In this document: one piece after another, positions 5,608 through 12,576 of the stretch
How positions within the stretch are numbered: the stretch's first letter is position 1
How the letters are laid out: every line of letters starts with the position of its first letter
Assembly: GCA_964250805.1 (NCBI GenBank)
Contig: CAXUHG010000159.1
Coordinates: forward strand, 1 to 12,576
Length of the DNA stretch: 12,576 bases
DNA from: JBBQVS01 sp964250805
GTDB taxonomy: Bacteria > Chloroflexota > Ktedonobacteria > Ktedonobacterales > Ktedonobacteraceae
Reading direction: 5' to 3'
The notes under the pieces: generated by a model
What the model was told of the DNA's origin: nothing
The model's input: only the letters and a program-made list of their open reading frames with translations
The model's database searches: none
Made by a program: the position numbers and the translations under genes

Positions 5608-8379
5608 ATGGTCTCCTTCTGTGAAATGGTAGTACGAAACAAATTGGCGGTAGATACAATCATAGTGAGCTACTTTTTTCCCCGGCATCGCATCGAGCCT
5701 ATCACGGCGCATTTGCTCTTTCAGAAAAGAAAAGACGTAAAGTTGATCGTCTTCTATATCGTGAGCGATGCGCGAGAAGCGTTCTAACTTCAAATCACCT
5801 CCAACTCTCTCAGTATCTATATGAAGCTCAATCGCTCGACTAAATGCTGTCATGGCACCACCGACCTCCTCAACTTCATCAGTGTGTTTCCTCTGCCCAT
5901 ACAACTGATTTAAGCGTAAACGTGCAGATGATTGGGGAAGGAGATAGCGTAGTGATTGATGAGGTGCGTCAAGTACAACTGTTTCAAGAAAGTCGGCGGC
6001 AGAATTGTAGAGAGGTAGATACTCTTCTGTCACGACAACTCGTGCTCCTATAATTAATGGAAGTGCCAAACCAAGCCATGCGGCTTCGAGCCATGAAGCT
6101 GTTGCAGCCTTGACGCTCTCGCCAGTTTTAGTCTTTTTGCTGAATGTCTTCTTTGCGAAGAAGATGAAGCCCGGATATTGCGTTTTCTCATAACGATCAA
6201 ACAGATACATGCCGCTTTTTTCTTCTTGTTCTGCTTGCTCACCTTCTTCGTTTATTTCAACCGACTCCTGTTCTTTCTCCGTGAGATTGAAAAATTTTAG
6301 TTGTAAAACGTCAGAGACTTGTATTCGCTCTTTTTCTCGTAGCGCCTTGTATACCTCATATAGTTTGAGGTTGCTCATCTTGCTGACGATGTACCCAGTC
6401 AGGCGGAAGGTTTGATTGGTGAAGAAAAACCCTGGATAGAGGAAAAAGTATTTTAACTCCATTCCTTCGTACTTTGTCCCGGTAAGATTGATACGACCAT
6501 CTTCCCCTGGTTTATCTGTAAGCAAGAGTTGACGTAACATCAATTCTAGCGAACAAATCGAGCAAATTCCTCCAGCATTCTCGCCCTTGTAAAGTGGTAA
6601 GCGATTTTTATAAACCCAGGGCTGAAACAGAACTGATGCATCTTCTTGTCTTATAGTCGTGTATGCGGAATTACAAATCGTGCAGGATAGCTGGCTTCCA
6701 CGTTGCTTCTTGGCTGCAGCGTATCCTGTTAGCTGACCTGCAAAGTCAGGGAAGGCAGTTCTTGGTGTTTCTGTGCTAAAGCCAAAGATGAGATTCTTTG
6801 TCAGGTAGTCAGAGAGGTCTTGTAGATATGAGCCTTGTAGGTCTGGGGCTGAATCAAGTTCTGTTCCAGCGATTTCCAGCAAGTCGTTTATACATTCCTG
6901 AAAGAGTTCTTGAAGGCTAGCCCCAGGACTCTCGGCACGATAGCTTGCAAGAGGGCATGTACCGAGATACTGTGCTGCGAGCCAATAATAACGATAATCG
7001 ACGCCTCCACTACTAGGAATACGTGCTGCTTTGTCCCATAATTCTTTTCCAAATCGTGTTATAAGCCTTTGCTCGATTTCGGTCTTGAGGCGATTCGCAC
7101 TCTTGTCTAAATTTTTTTGATAGAGATCAACATAGTTGATGAGAAAACGTCCAAGCTGAGTAATAACCCTACTTGGCGAGTAGTTTAGGTCAATATCGGC
7201 ATCAATAGCACCTCTATTTTGCAGTGCCCTCATTGCTGCGAGTGTATTTTCGGCTATATTTATTCTACTATCATCCAACGTCTTTTTTGCGAAGAGTTCG
7301 AGAAAACTACGTAAGCTCAGAAAATCGTGAAAATAGCCAGGATACGCACGCCTTCCTTTAGGATCAAAACCTAGACCCGCCCCACCCTCTATCTTAGTGA
7401 GACAAGCTTTCCGTATCTCCGCTTGAATCAACTCGTTCACTCTCTCTTGATCGATGAGAGGATCGGGACGTTGTACAGGATTAAGATACACCACACCATT
7501 AGGAAAATAGAGGAAGGGGATAAGCTGCTCCTGCTCTTTCGGATAAAGAGTAGCGAGGTAACGTATTGTACCATTATTTACCTGATTGCTGAGAAAGCCA
7601 CGTACCTCTGCAAGTTTGTGGTACGCTAACGTGAAGCTATTTCTATCTCCATCATTCGTGAGTTCTCTAATAAGGCTGAGTATGCCGCCACTAGTGCGAG
7701 TTGCAGGTTGACTTAACAGGGCATCTTCTGGTGATTTTACGAAAAAGGCCAGTAAGTCGCTAAGTGTACAAAGGTCGCGTAGAATAGACTCATTACGTGA
7801 ATGTTTTGTTTCATCATGGCATGCTTCCACGATTGCATCTGTCACTAATGGTGGAACAAAGGTAGTATGAGCGAGATTGATATCACGACTGCGCTGCGTA
7901 TTTACTGCCAGCCATAAAATTTCGCTGAGCCAATTATCCATTGTTGACAAAAAGGCGCGTGCATTGAGCTTTTCAAGCTCCCTCGCCAACTTCTGGTATG
8001 CGTCTTGCACTGCTTTCTTTGTACGAGTATGAAATTTTTGTGTATCACCTAGAATCTTGTCCACGTCATGCATTGAGTAGGCCAGTACGTACACCCGTAG
8101 TTCTTCCTCAGTAAGTCGCGCGAGTCGATACGTTTTTCGCTTTTGGGCTTCGTAGACAAGCGTGAGTACAGGAAATAGGCCGTTGAGAACATGTGTAAGC
8201 ATCATTTGATCTGAGTTATGGGCAAATTGTGCCTCAGTCGTCCCTTTCGCTGGATAGAGGCTGTAGCGTTCGATCATTGGCTCTAGCATCGTTTCCGTAA
8301 ATGACGATACAACGGTATGTACTTGCGTACCAACCTCGAATTCGTTTGTGACTTGTTGTAACACCTCGGCTTGAAACAC
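5110..8379 (-). CDS. cas10d: Type I-D large subunit Cas10d (Csc3) with HD nuclease domain
   Basis: Cas10d is the large subunit of the I-D effector: it recognises the PAM and supplies the nuclease that in other type I systems sits in Cas3. The protein is 1089 aa. An N-terminal HD domain is indicated by H54, H63 (LTHVLNG) and H104-D105 (YSMHDVDK). A zinc finger is formed by C566, C569 and C606, C609 (CTIC, CSIC). No GGDD cyclase motif stands in the expected palm region, consistent with Cas10d not making cyclic oligoadenylates. A strongly acidic linker lies at about 700-722. The C-terminal 165 aa are also predicted as free Cas11d. The GTG start at 8379 has AAAGGGAG with a 7-nt spacer overlapping the cas3 stop region; the gap to cas3 is 13 nt. 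Confidence 0.96.
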   Translation of the reverse strand: MFQAEVLQQVTNEFEVGTQVHTVVSSFTETMLEPMIERYSLYPAKGTTEAQFAHNSDQMMLTHVLNGLFPVLTLVYEAQKRKTYRLARLTEEELRVYVLAYSMHDVDKILGDTQKFHTRTKKAVQDAYQKLARELEKLNARAFLSTMDNWLSEILWLAVNTQRSRDINLAHTTFVPPLVTDAIVEACHDETKHSRNESILRDLCTLSDLLAFFVKSPEDALLSQPATRTSGGILSLIRELTNDGDRNSFTLAYHKLAEVRGFLSNQVNNGTIRYLATLYPKEQEQLIPFLYFPNGVVYLNPVQRPDPLIDQERVNELIQAEIRKACLTKIEGGAGLGFDPKGRRAYPGYFHDFLSLRSFLELFAKKTLDDSRINIAENTLAAMRALQNRGAIDADIDLNYSPSRVITQLGRFLINYVDLYQKNLDKSANRLKTEIEQRLITRFGKELWDKAARIPSSGGVDYRYYWLAAQYLGTCPLASYRAESPGASLQELFQECINDLLEIAGTELDSAPDLQGSYLQDLSDYLTKNLIFGFSTETPRTAFPDFAGQLTGYAAAKKQRGSQLSCTICNSAYTTIRQEDASVLFQPWVYKNRLPLYKGENAGGICSICSLELMLRQLLLTDKPGEDGRINLTGTKYEGMELKYFFLYPGFFFTNQTFRLTGYIVSKMSNLKLYEVYKALREKERIQVSDVLQLKFFNLTEKEQESVEINEEGEQAEQEEKSGMYLFDRYEKTQYPGFIFFAKKTFSKKTKTGESVKAATASWLEAAWLGLALPLIIGARVVVTEEYLPLYNSAADFLETVVLDAPHQSLRYLLPQSSARLRLNQLYGQRKHTDEVEEVGGAMTAFSRAIELHIDTERVGGDLKLERFSRIAHDIEDDQLYVFSFLKEQMRRDRLDAMPGKKVAHYDCIYRQFVSYYHFTEGDHMTESTTRHEKVTDLYLQFYLPFNDKGTWPNSYAIVRPIDIAAKCILKDTLNLTDEEIKIEMFQTLKSWLDIVDKKGATGRVIAKGKRLDDLVQQFVETFYDEVFRGYAQGQRSILNSRLNRFKGGCEAAFSLLWAKKRQEKTDSASGEEISTVDDAIPDESSIIP
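5605..5618 (-). promoter_or_regulatory. Internal Shine-Dalgarno and start codon for Cas11d
   Basis: On the minus strand AAGGAG-ACCAT-ATG is read in frame with cas10d as Glu-Gly-Asp-His-Met. Spacing and strength match a genuine translation initiation site, and it sits where the small-subunit domain of Cas10d is expected to begin. Confidence 0.8.
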
Positions 8380-8392
8380 GTTTACACTCCCT

Positions 8393-10525
8393 TTAGTAAA
8401 TAAGTAATTCGTCGTCGTCGTCGTTTTTTATTGACTTCCAGAATACAAGCGAATGGGCAAGAAATGCATCAAGGCCAAAGATAACGCTTCTTTCCATGTC
8501 GTCCTTGTCCCTGACCGCATAGACGGGAAAGAGGGGATTGAGGCGGTTATTTCTTTTGAACTCAGCCGGGGTATCCGCTGTCACCATACATACTAGGTCC
8601 AGATCACTTAATCTGTCATTAACAGAGGAGTCGAGATGAGCTGCGATAATTCTGCTCTCCTGAACAGAAAATGTAGAGCAAATATGCACCTCGTTTAATA
8701 CTCGTTTGAAAGAGCGACTACATACAAGATTAAACTGTTCTCGCTCTTCTGTGTAATTCTCCAAGATAACATAGAGACCTAAATCGTGACTGCGATAACG
8801 CTCGAACTTCTGGTTACGCTCTTCCACCATCTTTCTAAATAGCTCTTCTTTAATAGGATGAAAGCGTGTGTTTGCCAGGAGAAAAAAGAGGTTGTATGTC
8901 TTAAAATGTCCATCGGTCTTATCGAAGATGCCACAAGTGAGTGGGCTGCTGCCTCGAAAGCTCGTTAGCTCCGTAAGCAGTTTTTTATCGCGGCGATCAT
9001 TTTCAATACTCCGATACCGTCCTATCTGCGAACCAATCCAGTTTTTGTGTTTGGAATGATTGTACATTTTGTTGTACTGTTGACATAATTCTTTAATGAA
9101 TTCGGTATAGCGGTGTTTTCCTACCTCTTCTGCTTGTACAATGAGATGTGCTGTCTGCACACCGCCCCAACACTTTGCATAGTGCTTAAACTCTTGGTCG
9201 GGTTGGAAAATAGACTTAACGGTCGTTGTGACGTTATCTTTGATGACCGCAAACTCTTCTTGCTTTTGCACAGTGTCAAGAAAAGATAGACGCTCCACCT
9301 CAGTATCATCATTAAAATATGCTGCGAAACGGTCAATAGTCCAATCGGGGAGCAAGCCATATGCTACATACTCGTTCCACCCTGGGTGCCGTCCTAAACG
9401 CCCGAGACGTTGAATGAAGGTGCCTACGCCCGAAGACTCAAAAATGAGGAAGTTTATTTTGAAGTCTACGCCTACATCGACGGTACTGGTTGCAATGATG
9501 AGATCAGCATTCTCCATTGCATCGCGTTTCTCTTCCTGATTTGTTAAGCCCGTATTCTCGCCAACGCGAATATTTTGCAGTTCACTACGATAATAGGCAA
9601 CCAACCGTTTTGCAGTTGCTACAGAATTGACAATAAAGACGCCTTTTGTTTTAGGAACTTTATTGTAAAAAGCGATTACATCGGCTAAATGTTCTTCTGC
9701 CCAAGCGTATGCTCCCTTGTCACTCAAACTGTGTAGATGCAGTTCGACAGGTTGTACTATTGGCTCCGGTGTGTATCCTGGTAGGGGGGATGGCGAATAT
9801 GCACCTTCCACGATCTCTACTCGAAAATTGCTGTTTTCTAAGATGTTTTTAAAGTGACGATTGGGTGTAGCGGACAGAAAGATATATTTCACGCGTCTAT
9901 GAGGGTGAGCTATCTTGTAGTAGTTCATGATGTTGGCTACTGAAATTACTTGCGGCATTCCAAAAATGTGAAACTCATCAAGCAAGAAATAATCAAGTTC
10001 CTGTGGAAGAAGGTAGACAAATTCCCTTTTATCTTGTGCGCTACCATAGTGATAGCTACTAAGCAGATGGAAGAGATCGGGGTTGCTCAGAATGTATTCA
10101 CGATTTTTAAGCCAGTTGGTAATAACCGAAGAACGGCTCTTGCCGCCAAACTGTTCAATCTCCTCGGAAATTTTCTCACTAAAGAGCATTTGGTAAGGCT
10201 GTGATATGCTAAACTCATCAAGATATCTCTTAACCTGTTTCTCCTGATCTCTAATCAATTCGTTCGTAGGGTACAGAAGCAATGCACGTTGCTCCTCGAC
10301 AAGCATAGGCAACTCACCCGCCAAGCTCTTGCCATCCCCTGTGAGAGCCGTATCAAAAATTACGTCGATATCAGGATTATCGTATGCTTTCCACGTTTTA
10401 GCTTGATGTTGCCGTAACTGCCCTTGCCATTTCGCAGGAAGTTTGGTCAAATCCAAACCTTGTAGGTCGTCTACGTCAGCAAGACGCGAGTAAACTGGAC
10501 CAAGTTTTATCCTCAAACTCTTCAC
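8393..10525 (-). CDS. cas3: Type I-D Cas3 helicase (no HD domain)
   Basis: This superfamily 2 DNA helicase is recruited to the R-loop and unwinds target DNA for cleavage. It is 710 aa. Helicase motifs are in order: Walker A TGDGKS at 62-67, DEFH at 183-186, SAT at 218-220, and motif VI QRLGRLGRH at 372-380. No HD nuclease domain precedes or follows the helicase core, which fits I-D, where Cas10d carries the HD domain. The C-terminal part (about 440-710) is a poorly recognisable accessory region ending in an aspartate run (NDDDDE). The start is GTG with AAGGAGG at 10538-10532 and a 6-nt spacer. It is the first cas gene, 91 nt after the WYL regulator. Confidence 0.95.
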   Translation of the reverse strand: MKSLRIKLGPVYSRLADVDDLQGLDLTKLPAKWQGQLRQHQAKTWKAYDNPDIDVIFDTALTGDGKSLAGELPMLVEEQRALLLYPTNELIRDQEKQVKRYLDEFSISQPYQMLFSEKISEEIEQFGGKSRSSVITNWLKNREYILSNPDLFHLLSSYHYGSAQDKREFVYLLPQELDYFLLDEFHIFGMPQVISVANIMNYYKIAHPHRRVKYIFLSATPNRHFKNILENSNFRVEIVEGAYSPSPLPGYTPEPIVQPVELHLHSLSDKGAYAWAEEHLADVIAFYNKVPKTKGVFIVNSVATAKRLVAYYRSELQNIRVGENTGLTNQEEKRDAMENADLIIATSTVDVGVDFKINFLIFESSGVGTFIQRLGRLGRHPGWNEYVAYGLLPDWTIDRFAAYFNDDTEVERLSFLDTVQKQEEFAVIKDNVTTTVKSIFQPDQEFKHYAKCWGGVQTAHLIVQAEEVGKHRYTEFIKELCQQYNKMYNHSKHKNWIGSQIGRYRSIENDRRDKKLLTELTSFRGSSPLTCGIFDKTDGHFKTYNLFFLLANTRFHPIKEELFRKMVEERNQKFERYRSHDLGLYVILENYTEEREQFNLVCSRSFKRVLNEVHICSTFSVQESRIIAAHLDSSVNDRLSDLDLVCMVTADTPAEFKRNNRLNPLFPVYAVRDKDDMERSVIFGLDAFLAHSLVFWKSIKNDDDDELLIY

Positions 10526-10616
10526 TAATATCCTCCTTCGGCTATCCTTATAGACCTATTTCAAGCATAAACGATGATTGTTTCACCTCATGTTACATAC
10601 AGGAGCGCAATCAGGG
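10526..10616 (-). promoter_or_regulatory. Intergenic region between the WYL gene and cas3, candidate operator
   Basis: This 91-nt gap is the only sizeable break inside the cluster and the natural place for the cas operon promoter. It contains the 15-nt near-palindrome AAACGATGATTGTTT at 10569-10583 (one mismatched pair) and the short palindrome ATGT-A-ACAT. TATAAG at 10552-10547 on the minus strand is the nearest -10-like hexamer, but it would start the RNA almost at the ribosome binding site and has no good -35. I therefore see no convincing consensus promoter. cas3 may be read through from the regulator gene or from a non-consensus promoter. Confidence 0.4.
10532..10538 (-). promoter_or_regulatory. 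Strong ribosome binding site for the GTG start of cas3
   Basis: AAGGAGG with a 6-nt spacer precedes the GTG at 10525 and fixes this non-ATG start. Confidence 0.85.
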
Positions 10617-10634
10617 CTAGACACGCCCTGATTG
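10608..10634 (-). terminator. 10-bp hairpin across the stop codon of the WYL gene
   Basis: CAATCAGGGC and GCCCTGATTG form a perfect 10-bp inverted repeat with a 7-nt loop that includes the TAG stop. No T-run follows on the minus strand, so it is either a weak or Rho-assisted terminator, an attenuator between regulator and cas genes, or a protein binding site. Confidence 0.5.
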
Positions 10635-11762
10635 AAAGTAGAGATCATACATGCGTTTGACCTCTTGTCTCATCTGACGAAGTAATTCCGGTGGCTCGAT
10701 GAGTTCTACTTTGTCGCCGTATTTGTGAAGTTGTTGGATGATACGCCACTCGTTGTATGCCTGTGCGCGTATCAATAAGCGGTGGCGTTTTTGCTTGCCC
10801 TCGCCAATGGTTTCTTCACGCTCTATCTCATAGCTAAGCCAGCGTCTGCTCAACTCGCCTTTGACAAGGCTACTATCCGCCCAGTAGCGGAACGTGATGG
10901 CTTGAGGGTGGTGAGTTGCATCTATCATGCCATGCTGTAGCTTGATGGTATCGCTTTTGATGCGGTCAACGCGCCACTCGAAAATGCGATTCTTATACTT
11001 GCTATTCGGGTCGTAACTGTAGCCCACAAGATAAATATGTCCGTCCTGCTGCACGAGGTAGTAGGGATTCACTTGGGAATGGATTGTGGTACTCTGTGAA
11101 GGGGGCGAAGACGCATAATGAAACGTGAGTTGTTGTCTTCGCTCAATAGCTTTGTCGATTGTATCAATGGTGGTGCGATGCGGCTGATACTCGGTCACGG
11201 TTTCGAGATTACAATAGAGGAATGGCTTCTGGATACACCGCTCGAAGTAACTCTTCTGCTCAGATGGTAACGGTTGCGTGAACCGCTCAACGAGCGACAG
11301 AATATCGTGCGCGAATGGATGCCGAAACGCTTGACTCGCGAGCGGTTGTTTGAGATTCACCGCTGATAATGCATTTGGAGCGAGAAACAGTGCATACAGC
11401 ATTGCCAGTATCGCCACCTCTTCCTGTTGAAAGAAAATTGGTACGACAGGTCCCGTCCCTTTTGCTAGAGAAAAACGAATAACTCCTCTCGTCTCCTCCT
11501 TGCGAACCTCATACCCCATCCTTGTCATAAACTGGAGGTCACGCCGTAACATCCCGTATGCCGCTCGTGAGGAGGAACTTGACGATGTATCAACGGGATA
11601 GTAGTCCCGTAGTCGCTCAAAAATATCCTGCTGCGTACAAGAGTTCACACTCAAAATATGAAGCAGGTGTAGGATTCGCTCAACGTTGCGATATTCGGGG
11701 CTACTAGTTTTGCGTTCATCATCGTCTCCATCAAATAGTTCATTCAAGGCATTCATGTTCAT
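10617..11762 (-). CDS. WYL-domain transcriptional regulator
   Basis: Proteins of this kind couple a DNA-binding N-terminus to a WYL ligand-sensing domain and often control CRISPR-Cas and other defence operons. This one is 381 aa. A winged helix-turn-helix-like region lies at about 24-98. The WYL domain at about 200-275 carries PYYLVQQDG-x-IYLVGY, with YYL at 234-236 in place of the eponymous WYL. The C-terminal WCX-like extension covers about 285-375. A serine run (60-65) sits inside the DNA-binding part. The ATG at 11762 has GGAG 9 nt upstream; a second ATG two codons later is possible. It has the same orientation as cas3. Whether it represses or activates cannot be told from sequence. Confidence 0.9.
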   Translation of the reverse strand: MNMNALNELFDGDDDERKTSSPEYRNVERILHLLHILSVNSCTQQDIFERLRDYYPVDTSSSSSSRAAYGMLRRDLQFMTRMGYEVRKEETRGVIRFSLAKGTGPVVPIFFQQEEVAILAMLYALFLAPNALSAVNLKQPLASQAFRHPFAHDILSLVERFTQPLPSEQKSYFERCIQKPFLYCNLETVTEYQPHRTTIDTIDKAIERRQQLTFHYASSPPSQSTTIHSQVNPYYLVQQDGHIYLVGYSYDPNSKYKNRIFEWRVDRIKSDTIKLQHGMIDATHHPQAITFRYWADSSLVKGELSRRWLSYEIEREETIGEGKQKRHRLLIRAQAYNEWRIIQQLHKYGDKVELIEPPELLRQMRQEVKRMYDLYFQSGRV

Positions 11763-11858
11763 AGAGCTTCGCTCCTTCTATAGCTTCTTTTGAGGAAGCG
11801 TCATAATAGTCGATTACCTGACTAGGGAGATTGCTCAGCACTTTCGACTAAATCAGAT

Positions 11859-11896
11859 ACCTGCTACTATAACCGATCATTGCCCAACCTGCTACT
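11859..11896. repeat. Pair of 10-nt direct repeats upstream of the WYL gene
   Basis: ACCTGCTACT occurs twice, 28 nt apart start to start, and each copy is followed by a TATA (with a 1-2 nt insertion in the second). On the minus strand this reads TATAG(AG)TAGCAGGT twice. The location, about 100-135 nt upstream of the regulator start, suits an autoregulatory operator. Confidence 0.45.
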
Positions 11897-11918
11897 CTAT
11901 AGGAAAAATTACTGTTGA

Positions 11919-11981
11919 ATATGCATATACTTGTAACACAAGAAAACCATTCACTTTGTACTATCTCTGTACGTTTGTACA
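11919..11981. repeat. Cluster of short palindromes and repeats
   Basis: Within 63 nt lie the perfect palindrome ATATGCATAT, the inverted repeat CTTGT-AAC-ACAAG directly behind it, the inverted repeat TGTAC-GTTT-GTACA, and two copies of TTTGTAC 19 nt apart (11955-11961 and 11974-11980). They could be binding sites for a regulator or remains of a mobile element end. Confidence 0.4.
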
Positions 11982-12105
11982 ATAAAGAGTATGAAAAATG
12001 AGTAGCTTGACATCGTTTGTTGCAGAACGTCAAGGGAGTTGGTATTCTAATGTTTACCTATAGTTGCTTTTAACGGAGTAGTTTCAAGATTGCAGTCGAG
12101 CATAG

Positions 12106-12465
12106 CAGCATTCGGACTTCGCTCTAGTAGAGAAAAAGGACGGCAGACCAGATGGATCATCCCGCCCTAGCAAAGGAGCAAAATTCCATGATTCCACAGA
12201 GCTTCGCCACGTCTATGAAGACGCCCTCCAACGACGAGGAGTACGCTCAGTGGTCATTGATGAAGCACAACATATGTTAAAACTTGCCAGTGGAATGAAA
12301 CTTATTGACCAGCTTGACTGGGTAAAGAGTATGACCAATACAACCGGAGTCTTGCATGTTTTAACGGGAACCTATGAACTTCTGGCGATGCGTCAATTAA
12401 ACGGACAAGTTGCACTACACAGCGAGCCAATAGCAATACCTCTGGAAACTGCTTGGAATGAATGA
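12106..12465 (+). pseudogene. Truncated TniB/TnsC-like transposition ATPase
   Basis: TniB/TnsC proteins are AAA+ ATPases that choose or hand over target DNA to a DDE transposase. The frame is open from 12106 to the TGA at 12465, with no obvious start codon at its left end other than a GTG at 12250. It shows the Walker B segment VVIDEAQH (encoded from 12250), a following LDWVKSMTNTTG helix and the sensor-1-like stretch LHVLTGTYELLA, typical of the family. The Walker A loop, which should lie upstream, is missing, and after LNGQ the sequence no longer resembles the conserved arginine-rich ending and stops early. It is therefore a fragment damaged at both ends. Recognition is from memory of the family. 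Confidence 0.7.
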
Positions 12466-12576
12466 TCTCAGTGGTACTCCAGCGACAGAGACGCGTCCTG
12501 CACCTGTACCTGCACCACCTCCTGTGCAGCGAACCGGAGAGCAGCACCCAGTCCGCCAAGAGGTAGGGGAGACGAA
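12458..12576 (+). CDS. Start of an unrecognised proline-rich ORF, cut by the window end
   Basis: An ATG at 12458 overlaps the end of the TniB-like remnant and opens a frame without stops to the window end (39 codons). It encodes a Pro/Ala-rich stretch (TRPAPVPAPPPVQ) followed by charged residues. There is no good ribosome binding site. It may be a real gene start with a low-complexity N-terminus or the chance continuation of decayed transposon DNA; no function can be assigned. Confidence 0.3.
   Translation, partial: MNDLSGTPATETRPAPVPAPPPVQRTGEQHPVRQEVGET

Larger units (their letters stand above)
11763..12105. other. AT-rich intergenic region with clustered short repeats
   Basis: There is no credible gene in these 343 nt, only short frames with unnatural composition. 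The region should carry the promoter of the WYL gene, though no well-spaced consensus pair was found; TATAGT at 11871-11866 on the minus strand is the best -10-like hexamer. It holds a direct repeat ACCTGCTACT (11859-11868 and 11887-11896), the palindrome ATATGCATAT (11919-11928), CTTGT-N3-ACAAG (11930-11942) and TGTAC-N4-GTACA (11968-11981). It also separates the CRISPR cluster from the transposase remnant, so the junction of an insertion or deletion may lie near its right end. Confidence 0.6.

Noticed and set aside
5797..5802. GGD tripeptide at Cas10d residues 860-862 as a remnant of the Cas10 GGDD cyclase motif
   Set aside because: It reads GGDL, lies close to the small-subunit end rather than in the palm core, and sits in a predicted loop; it is probably coincidence.
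210..10525. The locus as a CRISPR-associated transposon (CAST)
   Set aside because: It keeps cas3, an HD-bearing Cas10d and cas1/cas2/cas4, and the only Tn7-like gene seen is a broken fragment; a CAST would usually lack the nuclease/helicase and adaptation genes.
10547..10552. TATAAG as the -10 of the cas operon promoter
   Set aside because: It would place the transcript start about 2 nt before the ribosome binding site and has no acceptable -35 hexamer.
10..12117. 10-mer GCATTCGGAC at 10-19 and again at 12108-12117, flanking the whole cluster like a target-site duplication
   Set aside because: Ten-nt repeats are expected by chance many times in 12.5 kb, and a 9-nt piece of it (CATTCGGAC) also occurs inside cas6 at 3129-3137. 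Similarity stops at the 10-mer.
12302..12559. Minus-strand ORF of 85 codons at the right end
   Set aside because: It is the shadow of the TniB-like frame on the plus strand and has no recognisable protein features.

Overview
This window holds a complete leftward (minus-strand) type I-D CRISPR-Cas gene cluster. The gene order is regulator, cas3 (helicase only), cas10d/csc3, csc2 (cas7d), csc1 (cas5d), cas6, cas4, cas1, cas2, which is the canonical I-D order. The HD nuclease motif lies in the N-terminus of Cas10d and is absent from Cas3, which is the hallmark of I-D. The genes are tightly packed: csc1/cas6 and cas6/cas4 overlap by ATGA, cas4/cas1 overlap by 23 nt, and the other gaps between cas genes are 13-39 nt. 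They therefore very probably form one operon.

Region by region: 1-209 is non-coding and lies downstream of cas2. It carries a 43-nt imperfect palindrome, a second smaller hairpin, a 13-nt palindrome and a leftward TATAAT box. It may be a terminator followed by the start of a CRISPR leader, but no repeat-spacer array is visible in the window. 210-2333 holds the adaptation genes (cas2, cas1, cas4). 2330-5070 holds crRNA processing and the backbone (cas6, csc1, csc2). 5110-8379 is the large subunit Cas10d, inside whose reading frame an AAGGAG-N5-ATG signal predicts separate translation of a 165-aa small subunit, Cas11d. 8393-10525 is the Cas3 helicase. 10617-11762 encodes a WYL-domain regulator in the same orientation, separated from cas3 by 91 nt with a hairpin and a near-palindrome. 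11763-12105 is an AT-rich intergenic region rich in short palindromes and direct repeats. From about 12106 on the plus strand there is an N-terminally truncated, TniB/TnsC-like transposition ATPase remnant, then the start of an unrecognised proline-rich ORF running off the window.

How it works together (family knowledge): Cas4-Cas1-Cas2 acquire spacers. Cas6 cuts pre-crRNA. Cas10d, Csc2, Csc1 and Cas11d assemble the crRNA-guided Cascade-like complex. Cas3 unwinds target DNA and the Cas10d HD domain cuts it. The WYL protein probably controls the operon.

Organism: a bacterium of intermediate GC. Type I-D occurs in cyanobacteria, archaea and Chloroflexota. The TniB-like remnant reminds me of proteins from Ktedonobacteria (Chloroflexota), but that is an impression rather than a search result.
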